Positions 1 to 11,580 of a DNA stretch of 64,000 nucleotides are shown here, one piece after another (position 1 is the stretch's first letter; each line of letters starts with the position of its first letter). The DNA lies in the NCBI GenBank assembly GCA_029204225.1, contig CM055099.1:46406929-46470928 (forward strand), written 5' to 3'. Both the position numbers and the translations under genes were made by a program. The notes beneath the pieces are model-generated. The model had not been told where the DNA came from. It saw only the letters and a list, made by a program, of their open reading frames with translations, and searched no databases. The DNA is from Diphasiastrum complanatum (Eukaryota; Streptophyta; Lycopodiopsida; Lycopodiales; Lycopodiaceae).

Positions 1-183
1 CTGTAATGATAGTGTAGCAATCTGGGCAGAAAGAGCAGTGAACGTCTCTCGTAACTCCTGGCGTAAATCAGTGCGTACATCACTCATGGCTTCCCTAAGA
101 TGATCTCGGAATTCATGCCGTACTTCGTCAAGGTAAGTGGAAGACGGTATGCGAGGCTCGGAAGATGTAGGGGAAGTATCCAT
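1..183 (-). pseudogene. Ty3/gypsy gag N-terminus (partial, runs off window)
   Basis: Reading the minus strand from ATG at 183 gives 61 open codons to the window edge, starting MDTSPTSSEPRIPSSTYLDE. The layout matches the gag starts of the chromoviruses later in the window (elements A and E): a Ser/Thr/Pro-rich start, then a helix with regularly spaced charged residues. It lies downstream of a leader and PBS on the same strand, which fixes it as the first gene of a minus-strand element. The capsid core lies outside the window, so intactness cannot be judged. Confidence 0.6.
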
Positions 184-945
184 GGTCAAGGAATGCAGGA
201 AGTGAAGAGAGTGTAAGAAAAGCTTAATATCGGAGGGAGCGGACTTTTGTCGTCACCCCAAATACGCTTTAGGTACACAAACGACACTAAGAGCAAGAAA
301 GGAAATGACAAATGTCAAGAAAAGGTGTGGAAAGCAAGGAAAAACCAGCAAAGATACCTCTCGATAGAGCTCCAAGCGTGTGCGAAGAGTTGGCTGGAAA
401 ATGTGACCACAAGGAGAATGAAAGTGGGCGCTGGACAGCCTCCAATCAATGCTGAAAATGTGGTTGGAAATCTGTGCAAAACGTGATGGAATAGGCGATG
501 GACAGCCTCCAATCAAAACTGAAATATGGCTGAAACTCTGCTGGAACAATGGCTGAAAAATGTGATGAAGTAGGGCGCTGGACAGCCTCCAATCAATGCT
601 GAAAAGATGGCTGGGAATCCTTTCCCTGAATCAAATGGAGGATTCAAAAAAAAAGAGGGAAAAGGATTTGGAACTTGGGCGCCGGAAATAATCTGCCCAA
701 AAAAAAAAGAAATTTTTTTTTTTCGGCCGCCAAATTTAGCGGAAGTACTTCCGCTAACTATTTGCTAAAGCTCCGCCAAGGAAAATGCTCTAATGGGAGT
801 TGGTCCTCCTCCAAACTGTGCTGAATGTTGCTGAAGCAAAAAGACGAAAGCCCTCAGCAAAGAGAGAAAAATCAGCAAGGAAAATGGGCACCCAATCAGA
901 AAATCAGATCTGAAATTCAGCAATCAGGAAAGTGCTCTGATACCA
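184..945 (-). mobile_element. Ty3 element leader and tRNA-iMet primer-binding site
   Basis: Positions 931-945 read TGGTATCAGAGCACT on the minus strand, the plant initiator-Met tRNA PBS. Going leftwards the leader holds three copies of a unit containing GGAGGCTGTCCAGCGCCC (near 424-448, 497-515 and 575-592, about 75 bp apart), the same minisatellite seen in the leaders of elements B and E. The phrase ggggtgacgacaaa just before gag is shared with element E near 57275. No gene is seen inside. Confidence 0.75.
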
Positions 946-1111
946 AGTTATGATCAAAATCTCAGGTGTTGAATCAATGAAGCATAAAAGACAGCAATAG
1001 ACTAAAGCCCTACAAGCAATAGACAAGACAATAGGTTCTCCCACGAAGAGCCCAAGCAATACCAATCAATAATCTGAAAAATGAGTGTACAAATGCCCCT
1101 ATAAATACCCT
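946..1111 (-). repeat. partial 5' LTR of the minus-strand Ty3 element
   Basis: The LTR abuts the PBS and ends, on the minus strand, in ATCATAACT, the terminus shared by the chromovirus LTRs in this window. The piece has the ctataaatac TATA-like region and stops at about 1111, where copia integrase sequence starts without any LTR. The outer part is missing. It is related to the diverged LTR at 36352-36833. Confidence 0.65.
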
Positions 1112-3194
1112 ACCACTTGATTGCCTTTGAATCAAGTTTTTGACGATGATCTTTAGGAACATGAGCATATGCAATACAACCAAAAAATCGTAGATGATCC
1201 ACTTTAGGTTTTATACCTGTGAAAGCTTCTTCTAGAGTTTGATTAAGAACAACTTTTGTAGGACTTCTGTTAAGTAAATAAATTGATGTACAAACTGCTT
1301 TGCCCGACAAATGATTCTTGAGGTTCTTACCTCGTAGCATGCTTCGAGCACTCTCCACAATAGACCTGTTCTTTCTCTCTGCTACTCCATTATGTTGTGG
1401 TGTATTAGTCGAAGCAAATTGTTTCTTGATTCCATGTTCTTTGCAGAATTCCTGGAACTCTGTAGATATGAACTCACCTCCCTTATCTGAACGTAGAATT
1501 TTTATTTGCTTTCTTGTTTGCTTCTCAACAAGCGATTTGAACTGAGTAAAGAACCTCAAAGCTTGACTCTTATACTTAAGCAAGTATATCCATACTTTCC
1601 TGGAAAAATCATCCACAAATACCATGAAGTAGAATGCTCCCCCTATAGACTCAGTCTGCATGGGACCACATAAGTCTATATGAACAAGCTCCAAGATCTC
1701 CTTGGCTCTCTATGCTCCATCCTTAGGAAACTGCATACGATGATGCTTTCCCATAACACATCCTTCACATATTTTTTCCGAAGATAGAACATTAGGTAAT
1801 CCTATTACCATATTATTGTCTTTTAGAACCTATAAGCTTTCATAGTTCAGATGTCCAAAGCTTTCATGCCACATCCTGCTCTCCATGCTATCAGAAGCTG
1901 CACAAACCTGATGATCCGTTGTAGACGCATCAAGTTTGTAAAGTCAAACAAGATCCTTTGACCACAACTTTGTAACCTTTGTTTTTGTCTTTGATAAGAC
2001 ACTTCTGATCATCAAACTCAACTTTCATGTTCTGTTTAGCGATAGCAGAAACTGAAAGTAAATTCTTCTTTAAACCTGGAACATAGAGAACATTCTTAAT
2101 TTCTCCTATATTCCTTGAAGGTAAATGTACTCTCACTATACCTTGACCTTTGATGTCGTAAGAAGAATTGTCTCCAAGCTTGACATGTGCATTTACACCG
2201 CTGTCATCAAACTATGTAAACCACTCACAATGTGGTGTCATGTGTTGCGTTGCTCCAGAATCAATGTACCAATAGTCTTTAGAGTTTTTTGATGTCTTTA
2301 GAGTTCTCTGATGTTGAAGTTGAGAGTAACTCATAGCATCCCACAGCTTCACTTTTGCCTTCGTCTTGAATATAGTTGCCTGACTGCTTCTTCTTGTCTT
2401 GGATGGCCTTCTTTTTCCTGCACTCAAACGCAAAGTGACCATATTTACCACAAAAGTTACAATTGCCATTTCTCTTTGGATTGAACTGTCTCCTTTTTCC
2501 GAATTGTCCTTGCCTTCCTGCTTCTGATCCTTTGTACCTCCTTTCTTTATGCCCTTCTTACCCAGCTCCTTGAAATCTTCCCTAGACATCAAGTTTTGTC
2601 TTTGTAATTCTTCTTGAAGTAGCAATCCATTTAGCTCTCGTCGAATGTCGGCGATCTTTCCCTCAAACTTAGTGTCATAGCAAAGTTTTGATATTGAAAT
2701 GGTAAGTTATTCAAAACAACTTGTACAAGGGTATTATCAAGTGAAATTTCCCCTATAGAAGACAACTGATCTCTTAGATCCTTTACCTTGGTAATAAAAT
2801 TTGTAATGAATTCTTCTGATTCCATTTTCAAGGTATGAAGTTTATTATTCAAGAACAATGCTCGAGACTTACTCTCCTAAGAATATCCCATGCTTCCTTA
2901 GGCTCGCCGCCCGACCGCATTCCTGATCAAAGGAATAACCTTATCCTTCACGGATAAGTTGATGATATGGTGTGCACGCTGCACCCACTTCTCAAAGATC
3001 CTTCTTTCTTGATCATTGAGATTGTGAGCCATCACCTCTTGTCCCATGACAATTTCCCAATAATCTCTGTCCATAAGTATATTCTTAAGTTTGAACTTCC
3101 ACAAGCTGTAGTCAGATCCATCTAACTTGCTTGATTCCGGTAGAACGGATTCATGCTCCCCATCGTTGTCGTACAAAGATGATGGGCTTTCCAC
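1112..3194 (-). pseudogene. truncated Ty1/copia gag-protease-integrase
   Basis: Minus-strand pieces in order: gag (2898-3194, with SSKLDGSDYSLWKFKLKNIL; 2631-2858), gag end and aspartic protease (2212-2625, WYIDSGATQHMTP), protease/pre-integrase (1930-2136), HHCC pre-integrase region (1690-1930, GHLN then CEGCVMGKHH) and integrase core (1110-1694: HIDLCGP, LRSDKGGE, GVAERKNR hold the DDE residues). Frameshifts and stops separate the pieces. Reverse transcriptase, RNase H and the 3' LTR are absent: the sequence stops after KLDSKAIK at about 1112. The gag is clearly of the same lineage as the intact copia F. Confidence 0.9.
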
Positions 3195-3706
3195 TTAGAA
3201 TATAATTGCATGCAACAAATTTTTTAAGGATATCTCCCTCAGATAAGACCTGTCCATTTGTTGCCTTCCCTGGAAACCACCTGTCCAGATCTTGCCTTCC
3301 CTGGAAACCACCTGTCCAAATCTTGCCGTCCCTGCAAATCATCTGTCCAGATCTTTCCTTCCCTGGAAAATCAGCTCACTGCCTGTCCGGTTAGCACCTG
3401 TCCCGAATTAGACCTGTCTTGCTGCCTCAGATCAGACCTGTCCGGTTAGCACCTGCCTGGTCTCTGCTGCCTCAGGTACTGCCGCTCCCAGCTGCTGCCG
3501 CCCTCAGGAACACCTGCTCAGGTACTGCCGCCCTTGGGAACACCTGCACCAGTTGCTGCCGCCCTCAGGAACACCTGCACCAACTGTTGCTGCCCTCAGA
3601 AACACCTGCACCAGATGTAACCTTCACCAGGTATGACCTGCAGCTATGAACTTCTTCAATAATATCTTCCTTAGATCTCGAACTTAGGAACCCTGCTCTA
3701 ATACCA
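3195..3706 (-). repeat. copia leader with short tandem repeats and PBS
   Basis: Between gag and the LTR lies about 500 bp of degenerate short tandem repeats: ccctggaaaccacctgtcc units (3260-3370), then cctgtccggttagcacctg, then about 30-36 bp units containing gccctcaggaacacctgcac (3480-3610). Positions 3694-3706 read TGGTATTAGAGCA on the minus strand, one base from the usual initiator-Met PBS. The short open frames here are repeat by-products. Confidence 0.7.
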
Positions 3707-4079
3707 TGATAGAATCTCAGTGATTCTCAAACTCGGAGTAGACTAATCTTATTAGTACTCACAAAATAACCAAACTCAGGAAGAAGAGGAATCACAAGAA
3801 CAATGAACTGAATTGATCTGAGGGCGCCCATCTGCTCTTATAGAGACTAGACATGCTTTAAGGCAGAAAGCTATTTGCCTACTATACCATTTGGTAAAAG
3901 CAGTTATGCTAATTACTAAGTCTCAAGAATAGCAATCTATGTTAGCATAATCATAAAATAGTATTATATACTATTCTAGCAAAATTGGTACTATCTTAGG
4001 TACCTAGTCAAACTTAGACTTTGACTTACACTAAAAATAAAAATAGGCATTTGAACTAGCTCGCAGGCTGGCCTCTACA
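3707..4079 (-). repeat. 5' LTR of truncated copia element
   Basis: This 373-bp segment begins TG and ends CA on either strand (minus start TGTAGAGGCC) and directly abuts the PBS. There is no matching 3' LTR in the window, in line with the truncation at 1112. The boundary at 4079 is inferred from the CA dinucleotide only. Confidence 0.65.
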
Positions 4080-5594
4080 ATTAATCAATTAACCATTAGT
4101 TCTAACAAAAAGCTGCTTGTCCAAAGAAGTCCCCCTGATACTCAATACCCTAAAGAATCTGAGTACTCGGAAAAGTGTGAGAACTAGCAACCTCGACATG
4201 TAATGGATGAGGAGCAGCAACAAGAGTAGATGGGATACATGACAAGATATTACTGCTGAAAAAAGGATGAGTACTACTTGTATCTTCCAAGGCAATGAAC
4301 TCGCAACTAGTAATGTGCATGCGACATCAGATAGCTTACTAGCCAAGTAGCATAAGCAAACTGAGCATGACACTCAGCAAGAGCAAATGCAAAGCTAGAG
4401 TCAACAAGCAAGAGTTAGGAGGATCATCAAAAATGGCCGTACAAAGATGTTGGCCTTCAAATTTATCTGAATGTGGAACACGTACTCCTATAAAGCTGCT
4501 TAAGGAAAGGGTCGAAAGGCTTGGTTAAATGTGAAGGTTTAAATAGGACCACAAAGCATGTATCCTGAATAGCTAGTATTCAATGGACATGATGGTATCT
4601 CCCCTGGAGATAGGTGACAAGATTGCTCAAAGAGAATGATAGACAAATTTAGTTTCTTTCCAAGTAGACTGAGGCTGAGGCATCAAGAAGACAGTAAAAA
4701 ATGGTAAGACCACCACTGTGAGGGTGCTTTGTAAGCGCCCGAGGTGGATCAGCACAGGATTCCATTTTAGCAAACAACTCATGCTTTCTAGTAGGTGTGA
4801 TCGAACAACATGCCATCAGTTCCAAATGTGTCTGTAAAACTGTGTTAGTCCCCCTCAGATTCAACTCATGTATACGAGAAGGGGCTTTTTTTTATTATGA
4901 AATATTTTTTGTATGGAAGCTTTACATGTGTGGCAAATAGGATCGAAAGCCGTTATTGAGCACTATGAGGCGTCCCTCTTCTTTTGACTGCTCTATTCTG
5001 AATGTACTCACATCTTCAAATACTATCCTTGAGAATCTAGAGATAGGCAGAAGCTTTGTCCAAGAAGAAAAATATGTGACCTATATGCATAAAATTACAA
5101 GGCTATCCAGCAGTAGAAAAAGATGCTAGAAGACTCAAATTTTGAGCTATATGTGCTAGATAGCAGTCACGGTTGACACTGTTACACGAGCAGATAGCAG
5201 TTCTCAGATTGCCCCATCGTGGAATTGACTGGAGGCTAAAGTAAGAGAATCATTGTATACATAAAAATGAAGACCTCATTATGCTTTCTATCAAAAAGGA
5301 ATCATTTTGGATGAAATATAAAAAAAGGTCCATATACTTATGACCAAGCTTAGCAATTGATTGTTTATGAGCTTCTTTGAGGTTTGAGGAACATTTCAAT
5401 AGCTCCCTTCTTTTTGCTTCCATATAATTAAAAATGTCAGCTTTTCAGTTAAGGTCTTTGCCAGACATGAATCTTATTGTTTTATTGATTCAGTATTTTG
5501 ATCCCTTCTATTTATTAGCAGCAATGCTAGTTTAGCTAGTTACTGAGTTTTTATAGAAAATCATGGAATTCATATGCATGATATATGTAAGCAG
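4080..5594. other. unassigned, probably intron or old repeat
   Basis: The sequence is AT-rich with scattered stops on both strands. I recognise no family in the short minus-strand open frames at 4089-4373 and 4649-4864. The last bases (TATATGTAAGCAG) form a plausible 3' splice site for the exon that follows. Confidence 0.4.
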
Positions 5595-6122
5595 ATGAAG
5601 GGTGACGCTGGCATCCCACTAAGTGGCCATCGTGAAAAGTATTTTGGTGAGGTTTTTCTGAATGCTTCTATAAAACAAGCAAAGCCTGCAAACGTATCTT
5701 CAGCTGAGTCATCACAAAAGTATAAGCCTTGTTTCATATCCAAGCATGATGTTTGGAAGCTTAATCGACGTACATCATACTCTTCTGCCACAAATTATGG
5801 CTACTGTGTTGGTGATCAGCAATTCAAGGAGTTTACAAATGGGAGTAGAGATATCCAGTTTCAGAAAATTCAAAAGGAAGAAGGGCTAGATCATATAGCA
5901 CGATATGTGGATTCCTTTGAGATTCAAGATCATGGAGAGTTATGGCTTGTCTTTAAAATGGAAGGAAAATCTTTATCTAGCCTTTTATATGATTCAGAAG
6001 GCACAACGGGTCATCCAGGAGATTTTGCTGGTTTTAATTTGCTGCAACCATCTCATTGGTGGCGTTGGCTTAAAACCACAGCAGCTGGACAAGAAGAATT
6101 TCGGAGTCTATTAAAACAGTTG
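5595..6122 (+). CDS. exon: kinase N-lobe of a plant protein-kinase-like gene
   Basis: This 528-bp exon is open throughout and encodes about 176 residues. It starts near GIPLSGHREKYFGEVFLNAS and runs through IARYVDSFEIQDHGELWLVF to a conserved-looking end, WWRWLKTTAAGQEEFRSLLK. The ELWLVF segment corresponds to the beta5/hinge strand of protein kinases, and the end matches the helix before the catalytic loop. From memory it resembles plant proteins combining a kinase-like domain with a PP2C-type phosphatase (Arabidopsis At3g63340-like); no search was run. The start uses the acceptor GTAAGCAG, since an in-frame TAG at 5550 excludes earlier acceptors. The end uses donor TTG|GTAGTA, phase 0. The next exons lie 20.9 kb downstream across transposons. 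Confidence 0.75.
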
Positions 6123-7602
6123 GTAGTAAAACCTCCTTATTTTATTATGCATCTGATTGGCACTATCTTAAGTATTTCAGTCACTTGCTCAATGGATCAA
6201 TGAATTGGCTCACCATCTAGCATTCCAGATCAACCTCTGCTATGCTGTTTCTTATTTTATTTGTTTCTGTATAATCCAAGATCATAAACCTCTCATGACA
6301 CACCACTTAGAGAGGCAATTTTTTTACCCTTATACCCCGTTGTCACACATATAACGACTCTGTTGAATGGTTTTCCTTTTGGTAGATACTTGGTGTTAGA
6401 ACATGCCATCGGTATAACATCACACATCGGGATATAAAACCAGGTATGTTTCTGCCAGTCCTGTAAGAAGCGGTTCTCTATGCGAAAAGAAATATCTGTG
6501 ATATGTTTCCAGGAAGTATTGTGTCCTATTCCTTTTTCAATTGCATGACATGGTGGTGTTTCAATTTTCATATTCCAATTTGTTTTTCTAGTATTTTTGT
6601 GTAACTTGATTGGATACATTGTACACATTTATGTCTTTTTTAGAAATCTATTGCACAATGTATAGTCTGTTTTGTAATAATCGACTTTAGTGATGACAAT
6701 TACAAGCTTGAAACTCCAAGAATTTGAATGTCTTGTGTTTTTCATGTCCATGAATGTATTTAATCATACTGAGTTTAGAAAGTTATCATATTAGCGACCT
6801 TTAAACCTAACAAGTTACTATTGACATCGACTTGAATGCATTAGAAGAAAAATGCTTCAAAACCTCCTTTTGTTGGCCTTAAGTGAAGGTTTGGTTTGAA
6901 GCTAATAGACATACGCATGCTAAGGTTCTGATCATTATTCACTGAAGAGAGGAAGTTTGCATTATAGGAGAGAAAGAAAAATTCTATGATAAGAAGACAA
7001 AAAGTAAAACACTCTAAACAGAATAATCCACGTCAATGTTGGTGATTGGTGATTCCATGCCAGAAGAAGTGAGGAATTTATGCATTTTAACAACCTAGTT
7101 GAGGCCTTGAGCCTGCCTTAACATTATTATCTCATTTTTATTTTCGAGCACATGTTACCAGCCAAGAAAGCTGGCATACACAGCATAACAGTTCTAACAC
7201 TCAAGGTGTTTGAAAATTTCGCCTTTAACAATTCCCTAACAATCCAAGAAACATACTTATATTCATCCCATTCACGTTCTCCTTTGCCTGACGAATGAGA
7301 CAAAATCTGTTGAGACCCTCTTGATACTTCATCTTTTTCATTCCTCCACTCTTTCATACCTTACAGTTTCGCCAATGACCAGCAAACGTAGTAGATTCGA
7401 CTCTAGACATCTTGAACTATGGTAAACATGTGGGATAAAGTTCTGAAAATTGCTGAAACTGTTAATTTTCTGAAGACACTCAAAATTTTGAATCCAAGTA
7501 ATAGCAAGAAAGTACTGCTATATTGTTCAAAGAGACAATCAAACAACTCAATAAAACATCAAATTTGAGCTTTAGATTTTATACAAAATACACTAGCTAG
7601 AA
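6123..7602. other. intron sequence, no gene seen
   Basis: AT-rich sequence follows the donor at 6123. The minus-strand open frames at 6293-6628 and 7127-7357 match nothing I recognise. I looked for the missing HRD-containing kinase exon here and did not find it. Confidence 0.45.
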
Positions 7603-8239
7603 AAGGATTCTCATGGCCCTAATGGGGTTTGGACCATTCGGGAGTGCCTTGGACACAGGGGACGGACCTAACTTATTAAATACTGCTGTCCAAAACCAAC
7701 CTGTGAACTTCGGATCACAATCACTCACTATGTTAGATGGCAATTCATATAATCTAAATAGAAGTTCCACAAAGATTTGCGCTAATTCAGACGCTTTCAC
7801 TATAGCTTTTACCGGAATAAACGTAGCCAATTTTGTCAACCGGTCAACTATGAAATAGCATCGTTTTGTTTATTTGTACATGGCAAATCAACTACAAAAT
7901 CCATTGAGATACTATCCCAATGTTTGGTAGGAATATCCGACAGATGTAAACAACAACCAGCCTTTAAGCGTTTAGCTTTATTCCGCTGGCACTGATAATA
8001 ATTTAACACATAAGATTCTACGAAAGGTCTTAACTTTGGTCGATATCCCTTTGTAGCAAATCTAATGTGCGATGTATATTTGGATGTCCAGCACAAGGTG
8101 CATCATGACATTCAAACAAAATTTTCTTCTTAACAGTCCACACGGTCCTATTCGGCTATTATCCAAGTTAGGCCCGCCGTCCCCTATGTACAAGGCACTC
8201 GCTAATGGTCCAAACCCCGTTAGGGCCATGACAAGGATT
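7603..8239. mobile_element. TIR element (7610-8232) with 7-bp direct repeats, carrying gypsy integrase
   Basis: Two arms of about 65 bp face each other. The left arm starts CTCATGGCCCTAATGGGG; the reverse complement of the right end reads GTCATGGCCCTAACGGGG, and the match continues with few mismatches through GTTTGGACCATT, GAGTGCCTTG and GGGGACGG. The unit is flanked by AAGGATT at 7603-7609 and 8233-8239, a candidate target-site duplication. Between the arms is an internal piece of gypsy integrase. This has the layout of a Pack-type non-autonomous DNA transposon. The superfamily is unclear because 7 bp fits neither hAT (8) nor Mutator (usually 9). Confidence 0.6.
7678..8140 (-). pseudogene. 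captured Ty3/gypsy integrase fragment
   Basis: The minus strand encodes, in order, a zinc-binding remnant (GHPNIHRT in a shifted frame, then YYQCQRNKAK), the first catalytic region (WDSISMDFVVDLPC) and the second (LPSNIVSDCDPKFTGWFW). It then stops abruptly at FNKLG, exactly where the left inverted arm begins. The right edge also switches directly from arm to integrase. The third catalytic residue is missing, so the fragment is non-functional. Confidence 0.75.
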
Positions 8240-8375
8240 GTACTCAAAAGATCAATGCCTGTAAGCTAAGATTTTTATATAATCACAACATATCCTCTAT
8301 CATAGATTCAACTCTCAAGCTCCAATAGCTGCTTTCTACCTACAACAAGGATGGAATGGCTCTACATGATTCTCA

Positions 8376-9480
8376 ACTAGGAGCATAGTTGCACCACGAT
8401 TCTGAATCGCGGTTCAGAATCGCGGTTAGAATTGCGATTCGGAAAAAAACTAGGATCGTGCAAAATCGTTTTTTTTTTTTGAAATTTTTTTAGGCAATAT
8501 GGGTATCAGATGAAAGCTCTGATTAAGAGCATTATTATTGTGTAGTTTGCCGACTATTTCGGGTGCAGGATTTAGGTGCATTGATCCTATTATAATTGAC
8601 AACGGAATTTAGTGTAGACAAGAAACAATGAACATGAATTTGAAATTCTGATTATAATAAAGCAAGTACATGTGATGGTGCTATCCAACCATGCACCCTG
8701 GAGAAGGGCTTCAATGGCGATCTAGAATAGACTCTGGATGACTGATCTACACAATAACAGAATGCTCCAACTACTAATGAATGCCTCACAATGTGGTAGT
8801 TATATGGTAACAACCACCATCTGAGAGAGTGAACAGCCAAAGGACCAAGGGGATGCAAAACACCAAGAAGTGTGTTTTCGCTCAGGGAGTTGGAAGGCCA
8901 AATCATAAAGAGGCCTTACCGTCAGGGGGGAACCTTGCCGCTGGGGGGCGTTGCCCCCCAAACCCCCCACCAAGGGGCTACCCCCCCCCCCCCCCCACGG
9001 AACCCCTGTTTCTCGGGGAACTACCGCCCCCTAGGACTTCCTGCTATTTAGACACTGTAATCTAGCCATCTCCTAACCATCATGGTGTCATAGTAGACCC
9101 CATACTAACAACCATGCTCAATAATGGCTTCTCCTCATATTTGAGCTCACGGTTAACTAGTGACTACTAAAGTGAACTGATTGCAAAAGTGATCATCATC
9201 CATAGAGTTGATAGCCCAAACTGTAGCATTAACAATTACTGAGAATCAAAGCAAATAACAACCAAATAGCTACTGACTTTTATCTATTTGTGCCCTATCT
9301 ACTGCACTTATGGGAGGCAAAATGTTCGTTTGACCATTGCTCCCCCCAAAAAAATTCAGCCATGAGCTATTTTTCCAAAAAAAATAAAAAATTCAATATT
9401 CTGGGTTCAGAATCGCGATTCACAAAGTCGTGATTCGCGAAACCTAGCGAAACACGATTCGTTGCAACTATGACTAGGAG
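8376..9480. mobile_element. non-autonomous hAT-like element (8384-9472) with 8-bp TSD
   Basis: The element begins CATAGTTGCACC and ends GTTGCAACTATG, so its ends form the inverted repeat CATAGTTGCA. ACTAGGAG flanks it on both sides (8376-8383 and 9473-9480), the 8-bp target duplication typical of hAT transposons. Just inside both ends are clustered AATCGCG/CGCGATT motifs, plausible transposase-binding sites. The middle (about 8930-9030) is a G/C-rich palindromic stretch with a run of 16 C (8981-8996). No transposase is encoded in its 1,089 bp. Confidence 0.8.
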
Positions 9481-10500
9481 TATGCATGGAATCACTTGAT
9501 TTTAAAAGCTCTAAGTTGGAATACTCTGTGTTTTGCATGCTCATTACTTTTTGAAAGGTGGATTGATATGCTTAAGTGTTTACTTGTTTCATGTTTGTAA
9601 ATGGCCGAGGCAAATAACAAGAATTTAATTTCTTCAATGCTTGGTTGGTGTAATCTAGAGAATATCGTGGTCCATGCTAGCGGAAGTCAGCCCACGATGG
9701 GGATAAATGGACATCCCAACAAGGAATGGCCCTCCAACTTGACATTGTACGTGTACATCTACATCTTCTATGTCAAAATTCCATTGAGGTTCATATCAGT
9801 GCATGTTCTTTACATATTGTATCATTTTCATCAAAGATGAAAAACCATGACTGCTTGAAAATCTTGACGACTTTCTTTAAACGCAGTTAGGTGTATTGAA
9901 ACTTTCATATGCTACTTCATATAAATGTGTAACTTTTTCACAACTACGGAATCGAGATAAGGTGTAAGCTAAGATGTAAACAATCTTCACGTGTGTTGGA
10001 GGATCTTAGATGCATTATATTTTTCTTGGAATAAATCAAGACTTGCGGATTTATGATGATGTGGGATTGTTTTCTTAATTCTGAAGTGCTAAGATCTAAT
10101 TGTTTCTTGCTTTTACATTGACTTCAATATAGCCATGAGCTCTTTGAAATCTTCTAATTTGTTGTTTTAGAGTGGGCAAGAAAAAGGCTAATTTTGATGA
10201 CCCTATCTGGTCTTGAGATCCACAAACAGGTCTGGTCAATGTACAATTTCATAGCATATGGAATATCATTGACGTATTGATTGTTTTTTGAATTCAATCC
10301 AAAAAAAAAACCTATAGGGTGTATTTTTTGGGCATTAAAAAACTACTTAAAAGTAGTGTTAGAAAATAGGATTCGATATCACAAAATGAATTAGGATAAT
10401 ATTGGATCCATCATCCTTGTGATATCTTTGTTTCCTATTGATCCTGAACTTTTTCCATTTTTACCTGCTGCTATTTTACAAGTTCAGGTCGTTTTACGTC
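9481..10500 (+). other. intron sequence, no gene seen
   Basis: AT-rich sequence with one 79-codon open frame (9601-9840) that I do not recognise and do not call. Fragments near 10440-10510 (cctgctgctattttacaagttcaggtcg) resemble the chromodomain approach of the chromoviruses and mark the start of the gypsy relics to the right. Confidence 0.4.
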
Positions 10501-11580
10501 GTCATCTTGTCATCTTGTCAGGCTTTATGGTTTGCCTTTAATTATTGTTAGTGATTGCAATTCCAAATTTATTGGACATTTTTGGTCGGCCGTACTCCAT
10601 AAACTTGAGACATCCGATGATGGAGGATATGCTAAGAGTATGTCTCACATAAGCAATCTCAGTGGGAAATGTACGTTCCATTGGTTGAGTTTGCTTATAA
10701 CAATAATAAGCATTTTGCAACTAGATATAGTCCATTATGCTTATGTATGGATTCCAGCCACATTCACCTATCAATGTTGAAGTAGCATGTATTCATGTTT
10801 AAAAAGCAACCGATATCTACGTGATATGCAAAAATGCTGCGGTTAGCATGTGAAGATATTTTAAGTGCTCAAGAATGAGCCAAACATTATGTTGACCTAA
10901 AACTAACTCCTCAAGAATTCAACGACAATGGGTGTATTTGAGGTTTCCTAAGGATTCTTTGGTTTGCGGTTTTGAGCCTAGATCACCCACGGCTGTAGAG
11001 ACTCGTACGATCAAGTTTTAGAAAGTACCGGATTTCCTACACAACATGCAGGAAACGCTACAGATAGCACGTGAGAATGTCCAATGTGCCCAGGATAGGG
11101 ATCGACATTATGCTAATCTGAAAAGATCACCTCAAGACTTTCAAGTGGGGAATTGGGTGTATTTGCGAATCTCGAAGGATTCTAGTGTAATGCGTACCGG
11201 CAAGCATTACAAATTGTCCCCTATACATAGAGGACCATATCAAGTTTTGAAAAAGATTGGATCCTTGGCTTACCAATCGGATCTCCCGGAAGAAACTCAA
11301 GTGCACCCGGTTTTTCACGTAAGTTGACTCGAGAAGAGTTTGCGTGAAGGGGAGCATCTTGGTTTTGAGACCAATTGGACCTGTTGGATGAATCATTGGG
11401 TGTGTCCCGATTTGAACCTGAAAAGATCTTGGATACAAGAACTAAACAATTGAGAAATCGTTTAGTTACCGAGCATATGGTTCAATGGAAGGGTCACACA
11501 GACGATGATGATTCCTGGAAACAAGAAGGTAGCCTGAAAAGGAACTTGCCTAGCTTTAAGTTCTGAGGTCATAGATTGAA
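10500..11580 (+). pseudogene. decayed Ty3/gypsy integrase C-terminus and chromodomain remnant
   Basis: Near 10540 the frame reads LPLIIVSDCNSKFIGHFWSA, the second integrase catalytic region. After several decayed stretches, 11046-11327 gives ARENVQCAQDRDRHYANLKR then FQVGNWVYLRIS, LSPIHRGPYQVLKKIG and HPVFHVS, the standard integrase C-terminal (GPY/F) module. Downstream, 11375-11566 holds a degenerate chromodomain (VQWKGHTDDDDSWKQEG). Frameshifts and stops separate the parts. A lineage different from element A is likely because the wording of the GPY/F module differs. Confidence 0.75.

Noticed and set aside
3258-3649. Cysteine/proline-rich small frames at 3206-3649
   Set aside because: Produced by tandem repeats of the copia leader on the non-coding strand.
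5570-5791. Minus-strand frame opposite the first kinase exon
   Set aside because: Shadow of the conserved exon on the other strand.
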